Shown: positions 52,256 to 61,698, numbered from the stretch's first letter. The stretch: 64,000 nt of DNA from JBELHR01 sp042091275 (GCA_042091275.1 JBELHR010000004.1:1-64000), one strand, 5' to 3'. The notes: generated by a model not told the origin, from the sequence alone. Made by a program: numbers and translations.

Positions 52256-53718
52256 GATTCTTCTTTTTTAGGTAATTCCACAGTGAAAGTTGTCCCAATA
52301 TCTACACGAGATAAAAAGGAAATACTTCCTCCATAATTTTCAACAATATTCTTAATCATCGGAAGGCCTAGTCCCATTCCGCTATTTTTTGTGGTAAACT
52401 TTGGTTCAAAAATAAGGCCTTCAAACTCTTCTGAAATTCCTTTACCGTTGTCTACAACGTCTATCATAACAAATTTATCGTCCTGTCTGATTTTTACTAA
52501 AATCTTTGGGTGTTTTTTCCCTTCAACCGCATGAAGAGCATTTGTCACTAAGTTAGTTATTACGCGAATCAATTGGGTGCGATCCAACTCCGCTTCTATT
52601 ACTTTATCATCTGCATTAAACCGAATATAGTCCTCCTGAAAAATATCCAAAGACCTACTTACCACATCGATCACATTGAGAGTCTCCGTTTTTTGAGAAG
52701 GCATTTTTGCAAAATCCGAAAAGGCCGAGGCAATAGAGCTCATCACATCGATTTGTTCCACTAGACTTTGACAAAACTCACTGAATCTCTCTTTGGTCTC
52801 GGGATTTTTTGGATCGTATTTACGCTCAAAGCTCTGAACCGTAAGACGCATAGGCGTCAGTGGGTTTTTGATCTCGTGAGCTACCTGTTTTGCCATTTCG
52901 CGCCAAGCCTGCTCTCTCTCACTTTTGGCAAGTTTGGAGGCACTAGCTTCTAATTCTTCTACCATTCGATTATAGGACTCAATTAGCGCATAAATTTCGG
53001 AAGAAGGGTTGTTTAGATTAATCTTCTCATTTCTTCGATTGATATCGGTAGAATCTAATTTTTGTGAAAGAGCCTGAAGGGGACCCGTGACATAACTAGA
53101 GATAAAATATGCCACGACTATTCCCAAGATTAGCATGACCAAATAAACCCCCATTAATTGGACTAAAAACTCAGAAAGTTCTTCCTCTTGATCGGTGTTG
53201 TCTTGGGTGTACTGAAGCTTTAAAATTGCGATTGCCTCCTGCTTATCATCCAAGATATAGGTATAAGAATACTGAAGTACCCTAGTGTCATCCAAAACAT
53301 TTGATCCCGCTATTCTATTGTTTTCATTTCGCTTCAAATCACTCAAAACATCCATACTTAATTGGACTTGTTCTGGGCTGTTTTCAAATGAAACCACGGA
53401 AGAAATTAATAGTTTTCCTCTCAGGTCGTAAAAAGCGACATCTAAATTATGAACTTTGGAGACATCGTAAATTCTAGTTTTAAAGATTTTGGGAATATTC
53501 TTAGTCTTTACCGAATAACGAGCATGTTCCTCGAGCTCAATATTTACGTGAAGACGAGTAGATTCCTCTTTACGAACAAGTCGAGCACTGTTGTACGTGT
53601 CTCGATCGTCTATATATCTAAAGTAAGTCAATGCTGCCACCAAACCCGACATGGCGAGGATTAAAAAAATCATCGCGATAAACAACCTTATTCTCAAGGA
53701 GAGTTTTTTGGCAAACAT
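52252..53718 (-). CDS. NtrY-like sensor histidine kinase
   Basis: 488 residues. Two membrane helices (about 10-32 and 185-207) bracket a periplasmic sensor region. Then HAMP (about 205-262), HisKA-type dimerisation with the phosphorylated histidine in HEIKNPLTPMRL (about H281), and HATPase_c with N box TNLVTNALHAV, G1 DNGKGI and G2 GMGLGLPM. No response regulator gene is adjacent, so the partner is unknown. The motif HEIKNPLTPM is typical of NtrY-type kinases. Confidence 0.93.
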   Translation of the reverse strand: MFAKKLSLRIRLFIAMIFLILAMSGLVAALTYFRYIDDRDTYNSARLVRKEESTRLHVNIELEEHARYSVKTKNIPKIFKTRIYDVSKVHNLDVAFYDLRGKLLISSVVSFENSPEQVQLSMDVLSDLKRNENNRIAGSNVLDDTRVLQYSYTYILDDKQEAIAILKLQYTQDNTDQEEELSEFLVQLMGVYLVMLILGIVVAYFISSYVTGPLQALSQKLDSTDINRRNEKINLNNPSSEIYALIESYNRMVEELEASASKLAKSEREQAWREMAKQVAHEIKNPLTPMRLTVQSFERKYDPKNPETKERFSEFCQSLVEQIDVMSSIASAFSDFAKMPSQKTETLNVIDVVSRSLDIFQEDYIRFNADDKVIEAELDRTQLIRVITNLVTNALHAVEGKKHPKILVKIRQDDKFVMIDVVDNGKGISEEFEGLIFEPKFTTKNSGMGLGLPMIKNIVENYGGSISFLSRVDIGTTFTVELPKKEES

Positions 53719-53721
53719 GAA

Positions 53722-53988
53722 CTACTTAAATTTAAGTTTAAAGTACAAAATCGAAATAACTAGCACAAGGGTTACGGAGTTTGCCGCAATCATAGAGGGG
53801 CTATCTATTGAAATCCCATAAATTAACCACAGTGTAATTCCAAGTAACATCGCCACATACATAGATAGGGAGAGGTCTTTGGCTGATTTGTTTTTCCAAA
53901 CCTTAAAAGTCTGGGGCAAAAACGCACCTGTTGTAAGCGCCGCCGCAACAAAACCAATCCACTCTGCGTCAAAATTTAAAATCTCCAT
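53722..53988 (-). CDS. SemiSWEET transporter
   Basis: 88 residues, three membrane helices, one triple-helix bundle, the usual SemiSWEET size. The first helix ends in the PQ motif FLPQTFKVWKNKSAKDLSLSM. SemiSWEETs dimerise to move sugars by facilitated diffusion. Two bases after leuS and three before the kinase gene; no other sugar gene is close. Confidence 0.92.
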   Translation of the reverse strand: MEILNFDAEWIGFVAAALTTGAFLPQTFKVWKNKSAKDLSLSMYVAMLLGITLWLIYGISIDSPSMIAANSVTLVLVISILYFKLKFK

Positions 53989-53990
53989 AT

Positions 53991-56825
53991 TTAACCCACT
54001 ATATTTACAATTTTCCCAGGTACGATAATTATTTTCTTAGGCTCTCTTCCCTGAAGTTGTGCCTGTGTCTTCTCGTGACCCATTACAATTTCCTGAATTT
54101 CATCCTTGCTTAGATCTAAAGGAAGATTCAACTTAAATCGCATCTTTCCATTAAAAGAAATAGGATATTCTTTATTGCTCTCTACCAAATACTTCCCATC
54201 AAATACTGGGAATTCAGCAAAACTAATCGAATTTTCGTGACCTAACTGCTTCCATAGCTCTTCGGTAATATGCGGAGCATAAGGAGCGATTAAAACTAGT
54301 AAAGGTTCCAAAACTTCGCGACTTGTACAGCCTTGAGCACTCAATTCATTTACCGCAATCATAAAATTACTAACCGAGGTATTAAAAGAAAAGTTCTCAA
54401 TATCTTCTTCTACTTTTTTAATAGTCTTGTGCAAGGTCTTCATAGATTCCTTGGACGCCGGTGTATCCGAAACTTGGAAAACTCCTTCCTTAAAATACAA
54501 TTTCCACAATTTTTTCAAAAAGGAATGAACTCCAGAAATACCTGCAGTATTCCAAGGTTTAGCTTGCTCCAATGGGCCTAAGAACATTTCAAAAAGTCTT
54601 AAACTATCCGCACCGTAGCGTTCACATATTTCATCGGGATTCACCACGTTATACTTAGATTTTGACATCTTTTCAACCTCGCGACCAACTATGTATTTAC
54701 CGTCTTCCAATTCAAAAACAGCTTCTTGGAAATCTTTGTTTAAGGGATGGTTTTTAAAAGCCTCCACATCTAATTCATCAGAAGCATTGACCAGAGAAAC
54801 ATCCACGTGAATCGGCTGATTTGGCCTATCGTTGATTAGGTTTTTAGAAACAAATGTCTGGGTCCCCTCCAAGCGGTAGACAAAGGCAGAAGTTCCCAAA
54901 ATCATTCCTTGATTTATCAATTTTTTAGCAAATTCATCCGTTGGAAGAATTCCCAAATCAAATAAAATCTTTTGCCAGAATCTAGCGTATAGTAAGTGCC
55001 CTGTCGCATGTTCAGAACCTCCGATATAAAGGTCAACTTCTTTCCAATAATTTAGGGATTCTCTACTTGCAAAATCCTCAGTATTCGAAGCATCCATATA
55101 GCGATTAAAATACCAAGAGGACCCTGCCCATCCAGGCATAGTGTTTAATTCCAAAGGAAATACAGTCTGTTGATTGATCAGCGAATTGTCCACCACCTTA
55201 TTCTCGACAGTATCCCAAGCCCAAACACTAGCATTTCCTAGTGGCGGTTTGCCATCTTCGGTAGGCAAATACTTTTCAACCTCGGGAAGTACCACCGGTA
55301 GGTGTTCTTTTTCGATTAAAACAGGTAGACCATCCTTGTAATAAATTGGGAAAGGCTCTCCCCAATAGCGTTGTCTTGAGAAAACAGCATCTCTTAGGCG
55401 ATAGTTAATTTTACCATAGCCTAGACCCTTGGACTCTAGTTCATAGGTAACCCTTTTCATGGCTTTTTTATATGTCAAGTCAGTCAAAAAATCGGAGTTC
55501 GTAATAACTGCATTTTCTTTTTCTGAATAAGCCTCTTCTTCGATGGAAACACCTTTGAAAATATTGGGAATCTCCAAGCCGAAATGTTTTGCAAAATCGT
55601 AGTCTCTTTGATCTCCACAAGGCACGGCCATTACCGCTCCTGTTCCGTAGTTTGCCAAAACATAATCTCCTATCCAAATAGGTATTTGAGCTCCTGTAAA
55701 AGGATGCAGCGCATAAGCCCCTGTAAAGACTCCTGATATGGTTTTTACATCTGCCATTCGTTCGCGCTCACTTCTCTTAGCTGTCTTTTGAATATATTCC
55801 TCCACATCCTTTCTCTGAGCTTCGGTAGTAATTTCTTTTACCAAATCCAGCTCAGGTGCTAGAGTCATAAAAGACACTCCGTATATCGTATCAGGTCTCG
55901 TTGTAAAAACAGATAAATGCTCGCTATTACCGCTGGTATAAGTCGGATCAATTTCAAACTTCACCATAGCACCTGCCGAGCGACCGATCCAGTTAGTTTG
56001 TGAATCTTTTAAAGGTTGAGGCCAGTCAATTTTACTCAAATCATCCAATAGTCTTTGTGCATAGGATGAAATTCTCATACTCCATTGCATCATTTTCTTT
56101 CGAACAACTGCATGTCCTCCTCTTTCGGAAAGACCATTGACAATCTCGTCATTGGCAAGGACTGTTCCAAGACCAGGACACCAGTTTACCTCCGTCTCCG
56201 ATAGATAAGTGAGTCTATATTTTAACAAGAAATCGGATTTTTCACCATTGGTAAATGCCTCCCACTGATCTGCCGAAATCACAGGTGTATCCTCATCGCA
56301 AGAAGCCTCCACTCCCGAGTTTCCAGACTCCGTAAATATAGCTTCCAAATCCTCTATAGGTCTTGCTTTGTCTAATTTTTGATCATACCAAGAGTTGTAA
56401 ATAAGACCAAAAATCCACTGCGTCCATTTGTAATAAGATGGGTCCGAGGTTCTCAATTCCTTAGACCAATCAAAAGAAAAACCAATTTTATCCAATTGTC
56501 TTCTATAGGTAGCAATATTCTCCTTGGTTGTAAGTGCTGGATGCTGACCTGTTTGGATTGCATATTGCTCCGCAGGCAATCCAAAAGAATCATAACCTTG
56601 AGGATGTAGCACATTAAACCCTTTTAAACGCTTATATCTCGCGTAGATATCCGATGCGATATAACCTAATGGATGGCCCACATGCAGACCTGCCCCCGAA
56701 GGATATGGAAACATGTCCAAGACATAATATTTTGGTTTCTCACTATTTGGATCCGCCTTAAACGTTTGGTTTTGGGCCCAATATTTCTGCCAGTAGTCCT
56801 CTATTTGGTTGAAATTATAATTCAT
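53991..56825 (-). CDS. leuS: Leucine-tRNA ligase
   Basis: 944 residues. HVGH signature (48-51) in PYPSGAGLHVGHPLGY, an editing CP1 domain at about 225-430, and KMSKS (about 720) in VEKMSKSKYNVV. A large insert before KMSKS (about 660-715) with VDVSLVNASDELDVEAFKNHP is seen in Bacteroidota LeuRS. Class Ia enzyme, no damage visible. Confidence 0.98.
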   Translation of the reverse strand: MNYNFNQIEDYWQKYWAQNQTFKADPNSEKPKYYVLDMFPYPSGAGLHVGHPLGYIASDIYARYKRLKGFNVLHPQGYDSFGLPAEQYAIQTGQHPALTTKENIATYRRQLDKIGFSFDWSKELRTSDPSYYKWTQWIFGLIYNSWYDQKLDKARPIEDLEAIFTESGNSGVEASCDEDTPVISADQWEAFTNGEKSDFLLKYRLTYLSETEVNWCPGLGTVLANDEIVNGLSERGGHAVVRKKMMQWSMRISSYAQRLLDDLSKIDWPQPLKDSQTNWIGRSAGAMVKFEIDPTYTSGNSEHLSVFTTRPDTIYGVSFMTLAPELDLVKEITTEAQRKDVEEYIQKTAKRSERERMADVKTISGVFTGAYALHPFTGAQIPIWIGDYVLANYGTGAVMAVPCGDQRDYDFAKHFGLEIPNIFKGVSIEEEAYSEKENAVITNSDFLTDLTYKKAMKRVTYELESKGLGYGKINYRLRDAVFSRQRYWGEPFPIYYKDGLPVLIEKEHLPVVLPEVEKYLPTEDGKPPLGNASVWAWDTVENKVVDNSLINQQTVFPLELNTMPGWAGSSWYFNRYMDASNTEDFASRESLNYWKEVDLYIGGSEHATGHLLYARFWQKILFDLGILPTDEFAKKLINQGMILGTSAFVYRLEGTQTFVSKNLINDRPNQPIHVDVSLVNASDELDVEAFKNHPLNKDFQEAVFELEDGKYIVGREVEKMSKSKYNVVNPDEICERYGADSLRLFEMFLGPLEQAKPWNTAGISGVHSFLKKLWKLYFKEGVFQVSDTPASKESMKTLHKTIKKVEEDIENFSFNTSVSNFMIAVNELSAQGCTSREVLEPLLVLIAPYAPHITEELWKQLGHENSISFAEFPVFDGKYLVESNKEYPISFNGKMRFKLNLPLDLSKDEIQEIVMGHEKTQAQLQGREPKKIIIVPGKIVNIVG

Positions 56826-56861
56826 TATCGTAATTGGATAAGCGTTGATTTAAATAAGCAG

Positions 56862-56869
56862 CAAATTTA
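56862..56869 (-). promoter_or_regulatory. -7 element for leuS
   Basis: TAAATTTG on the minus strand, 36 bases before the leuS ATG. No convincing -33 TTG is visible and there is no T-box-like structure in the short leader. Confidence 0.55.
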
Positions 56870-56903
56870 TGATTTCTTGCTTAGTTTACTAAGAATAAGT
56901 GAT

Positions 56904-56939
56904 AAAAAAGGCCTAAAACCAAGAGGCTTAGACCTTTTT
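56904..56939 (-). terminator. Terminator of the feo-panE-DUF2911 unit
   Basis: Stem of 12 bp with one wobble pair: AAAAAGGCCTAA at 56905-56916 with TTAGACCTTTTT at 56928-56939, giving a U tract on the minus strand. It lies 18 bases after the DUF2911 stop. Confidence 0.85.
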
Positions 56940-56957
56940 AAGCATTTAAAATATCTC

Positions 56958-57482
56958 TTATTTTATTTGAACAGCAGCAGTTTTTGTATCCCACCCCATG
57001 TGAAGCGTGATTATGTCGTTTGTTTCTGTAAAAGTCATGGAGAATGCCTCGAGGGGTTTGTCCAAGTCGGAGATCGAAGTACTCGTTCTCAAAACGTCCT
57101 TTTCTGGATTGTATCCATAGGTTCCCCAAGTGTTCAAATTAGAATTTAATATTACCGTAAAACCATTTGCTCCCCAAACAGAAAACAAAGTATAGGTTCC
57201 TGCCTTTACATCTGTTCCTCCAAAATTCACATCTCTAAAAAATGTGATTTCAGTAGATTCGTTAGCTCCGGTTCTCCAAACTTTCCCTTCAGGAATTAAT
57301 TGACTCAAATCTCTTCCTTTCAAAAGAGGTCTTCCATAAACCACTTTAACTATGGGGTTATTTCTTGGATAACTAGCTATATCTGCTGGGCTTTTGTCCA
57401 AATCCGGAAAGTTTTGGGCGATCAAATCAGGACTTACAGTGGCGGCGAGAATAAAACAAAATAGAGTAAAAAGTTTTTTCAT
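56958..57482 (-). CDS. DUF2911 secreted protein
   Basis: 174 residues. Signal peptide at 1-22 (cut after DLIAQ). DUF2911 core: VVYGRPLLKGRDLSQLIPEGKVWRTGANESTEI and AGTYTLFSVWG, then the C-terminal MTFTETNDIITLHMGWDTKTAAVQI. Common in Bacteroidota, no known biochemical role. Nineteen bases after panE and last in the unit. Confidence 0.93.
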   Translation of the reverse strand: MKKLFTLFCFILAATVSPDLIAQNFPDLDKSPADIASYPRNNPIVKVVYGRPLLKGRDLSQLIPEGKVWRTGANESTEITFFRDVNFGGTDVKAGTYTLFSVWGANGFTVILNSNLNTWGTYGYNPEKDVLRTSTSISDLDKPLEAFSMTFTETNDIITLHMGWDTKTAAVQIK

Positions 57483-57501
57483 AATTATATTTTAAGGGTT
57501 A

Positions 57502-58428
57502 TTAATATTCGTTGTTTTCGATGCGAGCTTTTAAAAGTTCGTATATCATTTCATTACAAGGAGCGGAAATTCCTTTGCTTCGACTCATTCTAAGGACTGC
57601 GCCGTTTTGAGCTTCGAGTTCCGATGGCTTTCCTTCCATAATATCTCTCTGCAAAGAAGCCGTGGTTTTGGGGTCTTGGCGATCCACTATAGCTAATTGT
57701 TTAGACACAATATCCTCTCCCAAATCCACTCCATAAGCAAGAGCTAGTTCGGCGATTTCCTCAGCAGTTTTCGATATCACATCTCTGAGATACCCCTGTC
57801 GAAGCACTCCAATTGGTTTGCCTACCAAACCACCTAGAGCCGAAATAGAACTTATAAATAGAAATTTAGACCATATTTCTCTTTGAATATTTTCCGAAAG
57901 TATGGATTTTATTTTAGCTTTTTGAAAAACCGCTTGTAGAGCGCTTGTTTGTGCATTTATCTTTCCGTCCAAAGGGCCAAAAACAATACTCGGTTCCACA
58001 TCGATATGGGCAATTACACCGTGACTTTCAATTTTACTAATAATGCGGCATAAACCGCCGAGAACTTGGTTTTTTGAAAAATACTCCAAAAGGATCTCGC
58101 TGTTTTCTATACCGTTTAAAAGCGGAAGCAAACGCGTATTGGTTTGAACAAAGGGTTTGATCTCCTGGGATGCTTCACGCAACTGAAAGGTTTTGGTGCA
58201 AAACAACACAAGATCAATTTTACTAAATGGAATTTCGGCAGAAGAAGAACTGATACTGACATTTTTGAGATGTAAGTCTCCTAAAATAGATTTTAAGAGG
58301 AGTCCATTCTTCCGAATCGCAGCTAAATGGGGACCTCTCGCTATAAAATGAACAGAACAACCGGAATCCAAAAGTCTAGCTCCAAAATAACCGCCGACCC
58401 CACCAGTGCCGTAAACGACAATATTCAT
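57502..58428 (-). CDS. Ketopantoate reductase family protein (PanE/ApbA)
   Basis: 308 residues from the ATG at 58428, one base past the stop of the preceding peptide gene. Rossmann motif YGTGGVGGYFGARL near the N-terminus, substrate region FCTKTFQLREAS with the conserved lysine, LLPLLNGIENSEIL, and C-terminal helical domain with IWSKFLFISSISALGGLVGKPIG and the KPSELEAQNGAVLR substrate motif. Reduces 2-dehydropantoate to pantoate in CoA synthesis; other PanE-like dehydrogenases are possible. Confidence 0.9.
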   Translation of the reverse strand: MNIVVYGTGGVGGYFGARLLDSGCSVHFIARGPHLAAIRKNGLLLKSILGDLHLKNVSISSSSAEIPFSKIDLVLFCTKTFQLREASQEIKPFVQTNTRLLPLLNGIENSEILLEYFSKNQVLGGLCRIISKIESHGVIAHIDVEPSIVFGPLDGKINAQTSALQAVFQKAKIKSILSENIQREIWSKFLFISSISALGGLVGKPIGVLRQGYLRDVISKTAEEIAELALAYGVDLGEDIVSKQLAIVDRQDPKTTASLQRDIMEGKPSELEAQNGAVLRMSRSKGISAPCNEMIYELLKARIENNEY

Positions 58429-58429
58429 G

Positions 58430-58546
58430 TTATCCACAATTACAGTCTGATCCGCAATCCTTTTTTTTTGAGGCCTTGAAAAAGAACTTTTTAACCAAAT
58501 AGGCTAAAGCTCCAAAGGCGAGTAAGTAAATGATTATTTCCTGCAT
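58430..58546 (-). CDS. FeoB-associated Cys-rich membrane peptide
   Basis: 38 residues, too short for most ORF calls. ATG at 58544-58546 (one base after the feoB stop) and TAA at 58430-58432. One membrane helix (IIIYLLAFGALAYLVKKFFF, about 4-23), a lysine stretch, then the cysteine tail DCGSDCNCG. This matches the FeoB-associated Cys-rich membrane protein family. The cysteines could bind Fe2+ leaving FeoB on the cytoplasmic side. One base separates its stop from the panE start. Confidence 0.9.
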   Translation of the reverse strand: MQEIIIYLLAFGALAYLVKKFFFKASKKKDCGSDCNCG

Positions 58547-58547
58547 C

Positions 58548-60647
58548 TTAGATAAAAATCAAATAAGTGATCCACGCACTAAAGTACGCTAAAATACTCA
58601 TCATAACAAATTGGGCAACAGGCCAGTACCAGGACTTGGTCTCCTTTTTAACAACAGCTAGAGTCCCTATACATTGCATCGCAAAAGCATAGAAAATCAT
58701 CAGAGACATCCCCGTCGCTAAATCAAATACCTTCTTCCCAGTATCTGCATGTACTTCTTGACTCATTCTCTCTTTGATGGTTGCTACCTCGGAATCTCCA
58801 GATCCCACATTGTATATTGTCGCTAGAGTAGAGACAAAAACTTCTCTTGCTGCAAAGGAAGTTACAATCGCAATTCCTATTTTCCAATCGTAGCCCAATG
58901 GCTCAATAACTGGCTCAATTCCTTTACCAATCTTTCCGATATAAGAGTTTTCTAATTTATAAGAAGCCAACTTATCCTCATACTCAGGAGAATCTTCTTG
59001 AATTTTGGAACCGACAATCGTTTCGGCATTATCAAAATTATCTCCTCCATTAGAAGCCAAAAACCAAAGCAATATGGAAAGCGCTAATATAATTTTACCG
59101 GCTCCTAAAATAAAGGCTTTTGTCTTTTCGTATACATCGAATCCAATATTCTTAAAGCTCGGTAATTTATAAGCGGGCATCTCGATGATAAAGAACTTAT
59201 CGGACTTGATTTTTAAAGTTTTATTTAAAATTATAGAACCTAGAATTGCCATGAGAAACCCGAGAACATACAATCCTGTCAGAACCAAACCTTGCAATCC
59301 AAAAATACCCAAAACGCGCTCATTTGGTATAACCAAAGCGATAATGATAGCATAAACCGGCAATCGTGCGGAGCAAGTTGTCAAAGGGGTGACGAGTATG
59401 GTAATTAAACGCTCCTTCCAGTCGCTAATATTTCTCGAAGCCATAATAGCGGGGATGGCACAAGCAGTTCCAGATACAAGAGGAATAATGGACTTGCCAC
59501 TCAAACCGAATTTGCTCATAACCTTATCCATCAAAAACACCACGCGAGACATATAACCTGTCTCCTCCAGTATCCCTAGGAGAAAAAACAAAATGGCAAT
59601 CTGAGGGATAAAGATAACAATACCTCCAAGTCCAGGAATTAGCCCCTCAGAAATCAGGTCATTTATCTGTCCTGCTGGAAGATTTTGTGCAACTTTTTCG
59701 CTTAAATCCGCAAAAAATCCATCAATCAGATCCATTGGATAGCTCGCCAAATCAAACACCGATTGAAAAATGACAAATAAAATTGCTAAAAAGATTATAT
59801 AACCGAAGATCTTATGGGTAAACAGTTGATCCAATCTAGCTCTCAGGCCTTTTCCACGATTAAAATCGACGTCATAGGAATTCTTGAGAAGGTTGTTGAT
59901 TTCTTGATATCTAAATATAGTTTCCTTGTGTTGAAAACGCTTTGTTTTGCCATTTCCAGATGTGATTTTTTGAATTTTATTCTGAAGCTCAGGCTTTTCA
60001 ACAAACTCTTTTTGGGTGTAGAGGACCCAAGCCTCATAAGGCTCCAAGTCTAATTGTTCCGCCTCAGACCTCAAGGTTTGAAAATAGGTATCATCTATTC
60101 TCTCTGATATCTTTGCAAACTGGGAATCACAGGGTTTCAAAGGATCGACAATGGCTTTTTTTAGCGCATCAAACCCTATATTTTTTCTAGCTGAAAGCCA
60201 AATAATTTTTGTCCCAAGACTCTTCTCTAGCTTTTCTTTATCTACACGAATTCCTTTGGAATCGATCTCATCTACCATATTTACGACCAAGACAACAGGA
60301 AAACCGAGGTCTCGTATCTGGGTAAATAAAAATAAATTGCGTTTTAAATTTTCAATTTCAGTAACAACAACTACTCGATCTGGATAATTAGAACCCTCTT
60401 TGTCAATCAAAGTGTTGACTACGACCTTCTCGTCTTTGGAGTTTGGATTGATACTGTAAGTTCCCGGTAAATCGGTTACAGAAACAGTGGTGTTTCCCAC
60501 TTTAAAACTTCCTGTCTTTTTATCGACAGTTACCCCAGGATAATTACCTACTTTTTGATTTAAGCCTGTTAGCTTGTTAAAAATGGATGTTTTCCCAGTG
60601 TTAGGGTTACCAACCAGAGCTACTTCAATACGATTCGCTTGATTCAT
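58548..60647 (-). CDS. feoB: Ferrous iron transporter FeoB
   Basis: 699 residues. N-terminal G domain: G1 GNPNTGKTSIFNKLTG (13-28), switch I NYPGVTVDKKTG, G3 DLPGTYSINP, G4 NMVDE. Two Gate domains in the membrane part (about 275-699), with TACAIPAIMASRNISDWKERL and the second gate FAAREVFVSTLATIYNVG. The GTPase-driven ferrous iron uptake channel of the inner membrane. FeoA overlaps by one base, and the peptide gene follows by one base. No FeoC is seen. Confidence 0.97.
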   Translation of the reverse strand: MNQANRIEVALVGNPNTGKTSIFNKLTGLNQKVGNYPGVTVDKKTGSFKVGNTTVSVTDLPGTYSINPNSKDEKVVVNTLIDKEGSNYPDRVVVVTEIENLKRNLFLFTQIRDLGFPVVLVVNMVDEIDSKGIRVDKEKLEKSLGTKIIWLSARKNIGFDALKKAIVDPLKPCDSQFAKISERIDDTYFQTLRSEAEQLDLEPYEAWVLYTQKEFVEKPELQNKIQKITSGNGKTKRFQHKETIFRYQEINNLLKNSYDVDFNRGKGLRARLDQLFTHKIFGYIIFLAILFVIFQSVFDLASYPMDLIDGFFADLSEKVAQNLPAGQINDLISEGLIPGLGGIVIFIPQIAILFFLLGILEETGYMSRVVFLMDKVMSKFGLSGKSIIPLVSGTACAIPAIMASRNISDWKERLITILVTPLTTCSARLPVYAIIIALVIPNERVLGIFGLQGLVLTGLYVLGFLMAILGSIILNKTLKIKSDKFFIIEMPAYKLPSFKNIGFDVYEKTKAFILGAGKIILALSILLWFLASNGGDNFDNAETIVGSKIQEDSPEYEDKLASYKLENSYIGKIGKGIEPVIEPLGYDWKIGIAIVTSFAAREVFVSTLATIYNVGSGDSEVATIKERMSQEVHADTGKKVFDLATGMSLMIFYAFAMQCIGTLAVVKKETKSWYWPVAQFVMMSILAYFSAWITYLIFI

Positions 60648-60874
60648 TAATTTTGGTTTTGAAGAATAATTCGCTCTGCAGTTTCTCTGCGAATTGCAAG
60701 ATGACTTCCGCTAACTCGAATATACAGTGGATCGTTTAGGGGAGCGACTTGGACGAGTTCCACCTCTTTTCCAGGATAACATCCCATTTCAAGTAATTTT
60801 AGGGGGATGTCTTGGAAATCTAAATTTTCAATCACCCCTTTTTCTCCAATTTTAAGTGCAGCTACTGTTGTCAA
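60647..60874 (-). CDS. feoA: Ferrous iron transport protein FeoA
   Basis: 75 residues beginning at TTG 60874 (TTVAALKIGEKGVIENL); no ATG is available. SH3-like FeoA fold with KLLEMGCYPGKEVELV and GSHLAIRRETAERI. It regulates or assists FeoB. Preceded by a -7 element (60902-60909) and a Fur-like box (60878-60895). Confidence 0.95.
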   Translation of the reverse strand: MTTVAALKIGEKGVIENLDFQDIPLKLLEMGCYPGKEVELVQVAPLNDPLYIRVSGSHLAIRRETAERIILQNQN

Positions 60875-60877
60875 ATC

Positions 60878-60895
60878 TATTGAGAATCATTTTAA
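60878..60895. promoter_or_regulatory. Fur-like operator upstream of feoA
   Basis: TATTGAGAATCATTTTAA (plus strand) resembles the Fur consensus GATAATGATAATCATTATC at about 13 of 17 aligned positions. It lies between the -7 element and the feoA start, where binding would block transcription under iron-replete conditions. Confidence 0.5.
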
Positions 60896-60901
60896 ACTAG
60901 G

Positions 60902-60909
60902 CAAAGATA
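60902..60909 (-). promoter_or_regulatory. -7 element for feoA
   Basis: TATCTTTG on the minus strand, matching TAnnTTTG, about 27 bases before the feoA TTG. Confidence 0.6.
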
Positions 60910-60924
60910 AGGATTTAGATCAAG

Positions 60925-61611
60925 TCAATTATTCTCTTCCGGAAATTCTTCTTGGAGTAACTTTATATCTTTTATCAGCTGTTTTACTTGCTCTTTTTCG
61001 GTGCCGTCATAGTAGCCGCGAATGGTGTTTTTAGGATCGATGAGAATAAAATTTTCCGTGTGGATAAAATCTTGCAAACCACCATCTCCCTCGTCCTCAA
61101 CAGCAAAGTAACTTTTTCTAGCCAAGCGATAAATTTCTTTTTTATCACCGGTAACTAAATTCCATTTGTCATCAACAACTCCTTTCTCTTCTGCATAAGC
61201 CTTTAAAACTGGAACCGAATCCATAACAGGCGTTACCGAATGCGATAGAATTTTTATCTGGTCGTCATCCAAAAAGGCATTTTGAACAAGTTTCATATTT
61301 CCCGTCATAATAGGGCAAATACCTTGGCATCTGGTAAAGAAAAAATCAGCGACATAAATTTTACCTTCGTAATCTTTCTCGGTGACTATTTCGCCGTTTT
61401 GATTCACTAGACTAAAAGAAGAAATTTTATGATTATTTGCCACGTGTCTCAGACTTGGATCGACGAGGGTAGGATTCACATCTATTGGGTTAAACTTTTT
61501 TAGTTTTTTCTGTGGGGTGCCAACGTAGAGGATGACAGAAATCCCAATCACAGACAAAACCGCCATTACCTTTAGAGTCGATTTTGATTTGTTAAAAAAG
61601 CCTAAATCCAT
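60925..61611 (-). CDS. SCO1/SenC family protein
   Basis: 228 residues. One N-terminal membrane helix (about 13-30) and a thioredoxin-like periplasmic domain. Copper site: C95 and C99 in CQGICP plus H184 in FIHTENF. Delivers copper or acts as a thiol-disulfide partner in Cu(A) assembly of cytochrome oxidase. Sits upstream of feoA on the same strand, with 50 bases and a promoter between. Divergent from rseP. Confidence 0.94.
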   Translation of the reverse strand: MDLGFFNKSKSTLKVMAVLSVIGISVILYVGTPQKKLKKFNPIDVNPTLVDPSLRHVANNHKISSFSLVNQNGEIVTEKDYEGKIYVADFFFTRCQGICPIMTGNMKLVQNAFLDDDQIKILSHSVTPVMDSVPVLKAYAEEKGVVDDKWNLVTGDKKEIYRLARKSYFAVEDEGDGGLQDFIHTENFILIDPKNTIRGYYDGTEKEQVKQLIKDIKLLQEEFPEENN

Positions 61612-61627
61612 AATTCTAAATTTTACC

Positions 61628-61635
61628 CAAAATTA
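61628..61635 (-). promoter_or_regulatory. -7 element for the SCO gene
   Basis: TAATTTTG on the minus strand fits TAnnTTTG and ends 16 bases before the SCO ATG at 61611. Confidence 0.5.
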
Positions 61636-61668
61636 CGGAAAGCTCACAAATTAAAACGTTTAAAATTG

Positions 61669-61676
61669 TACATTTG
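61669..61676 (+). promoter_or_regulatory. -7 element for rseP
   Basis: TACATTTG on the plus strand fits TAnnTTTG and ends 22 bases before the rseP ATG at 61699. An earlier TTG reading (61666) would start inside it. Confidence 0.55.
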
Positions 61677-61698
61677 TCAGTCAAAATTTGAAATAAAC

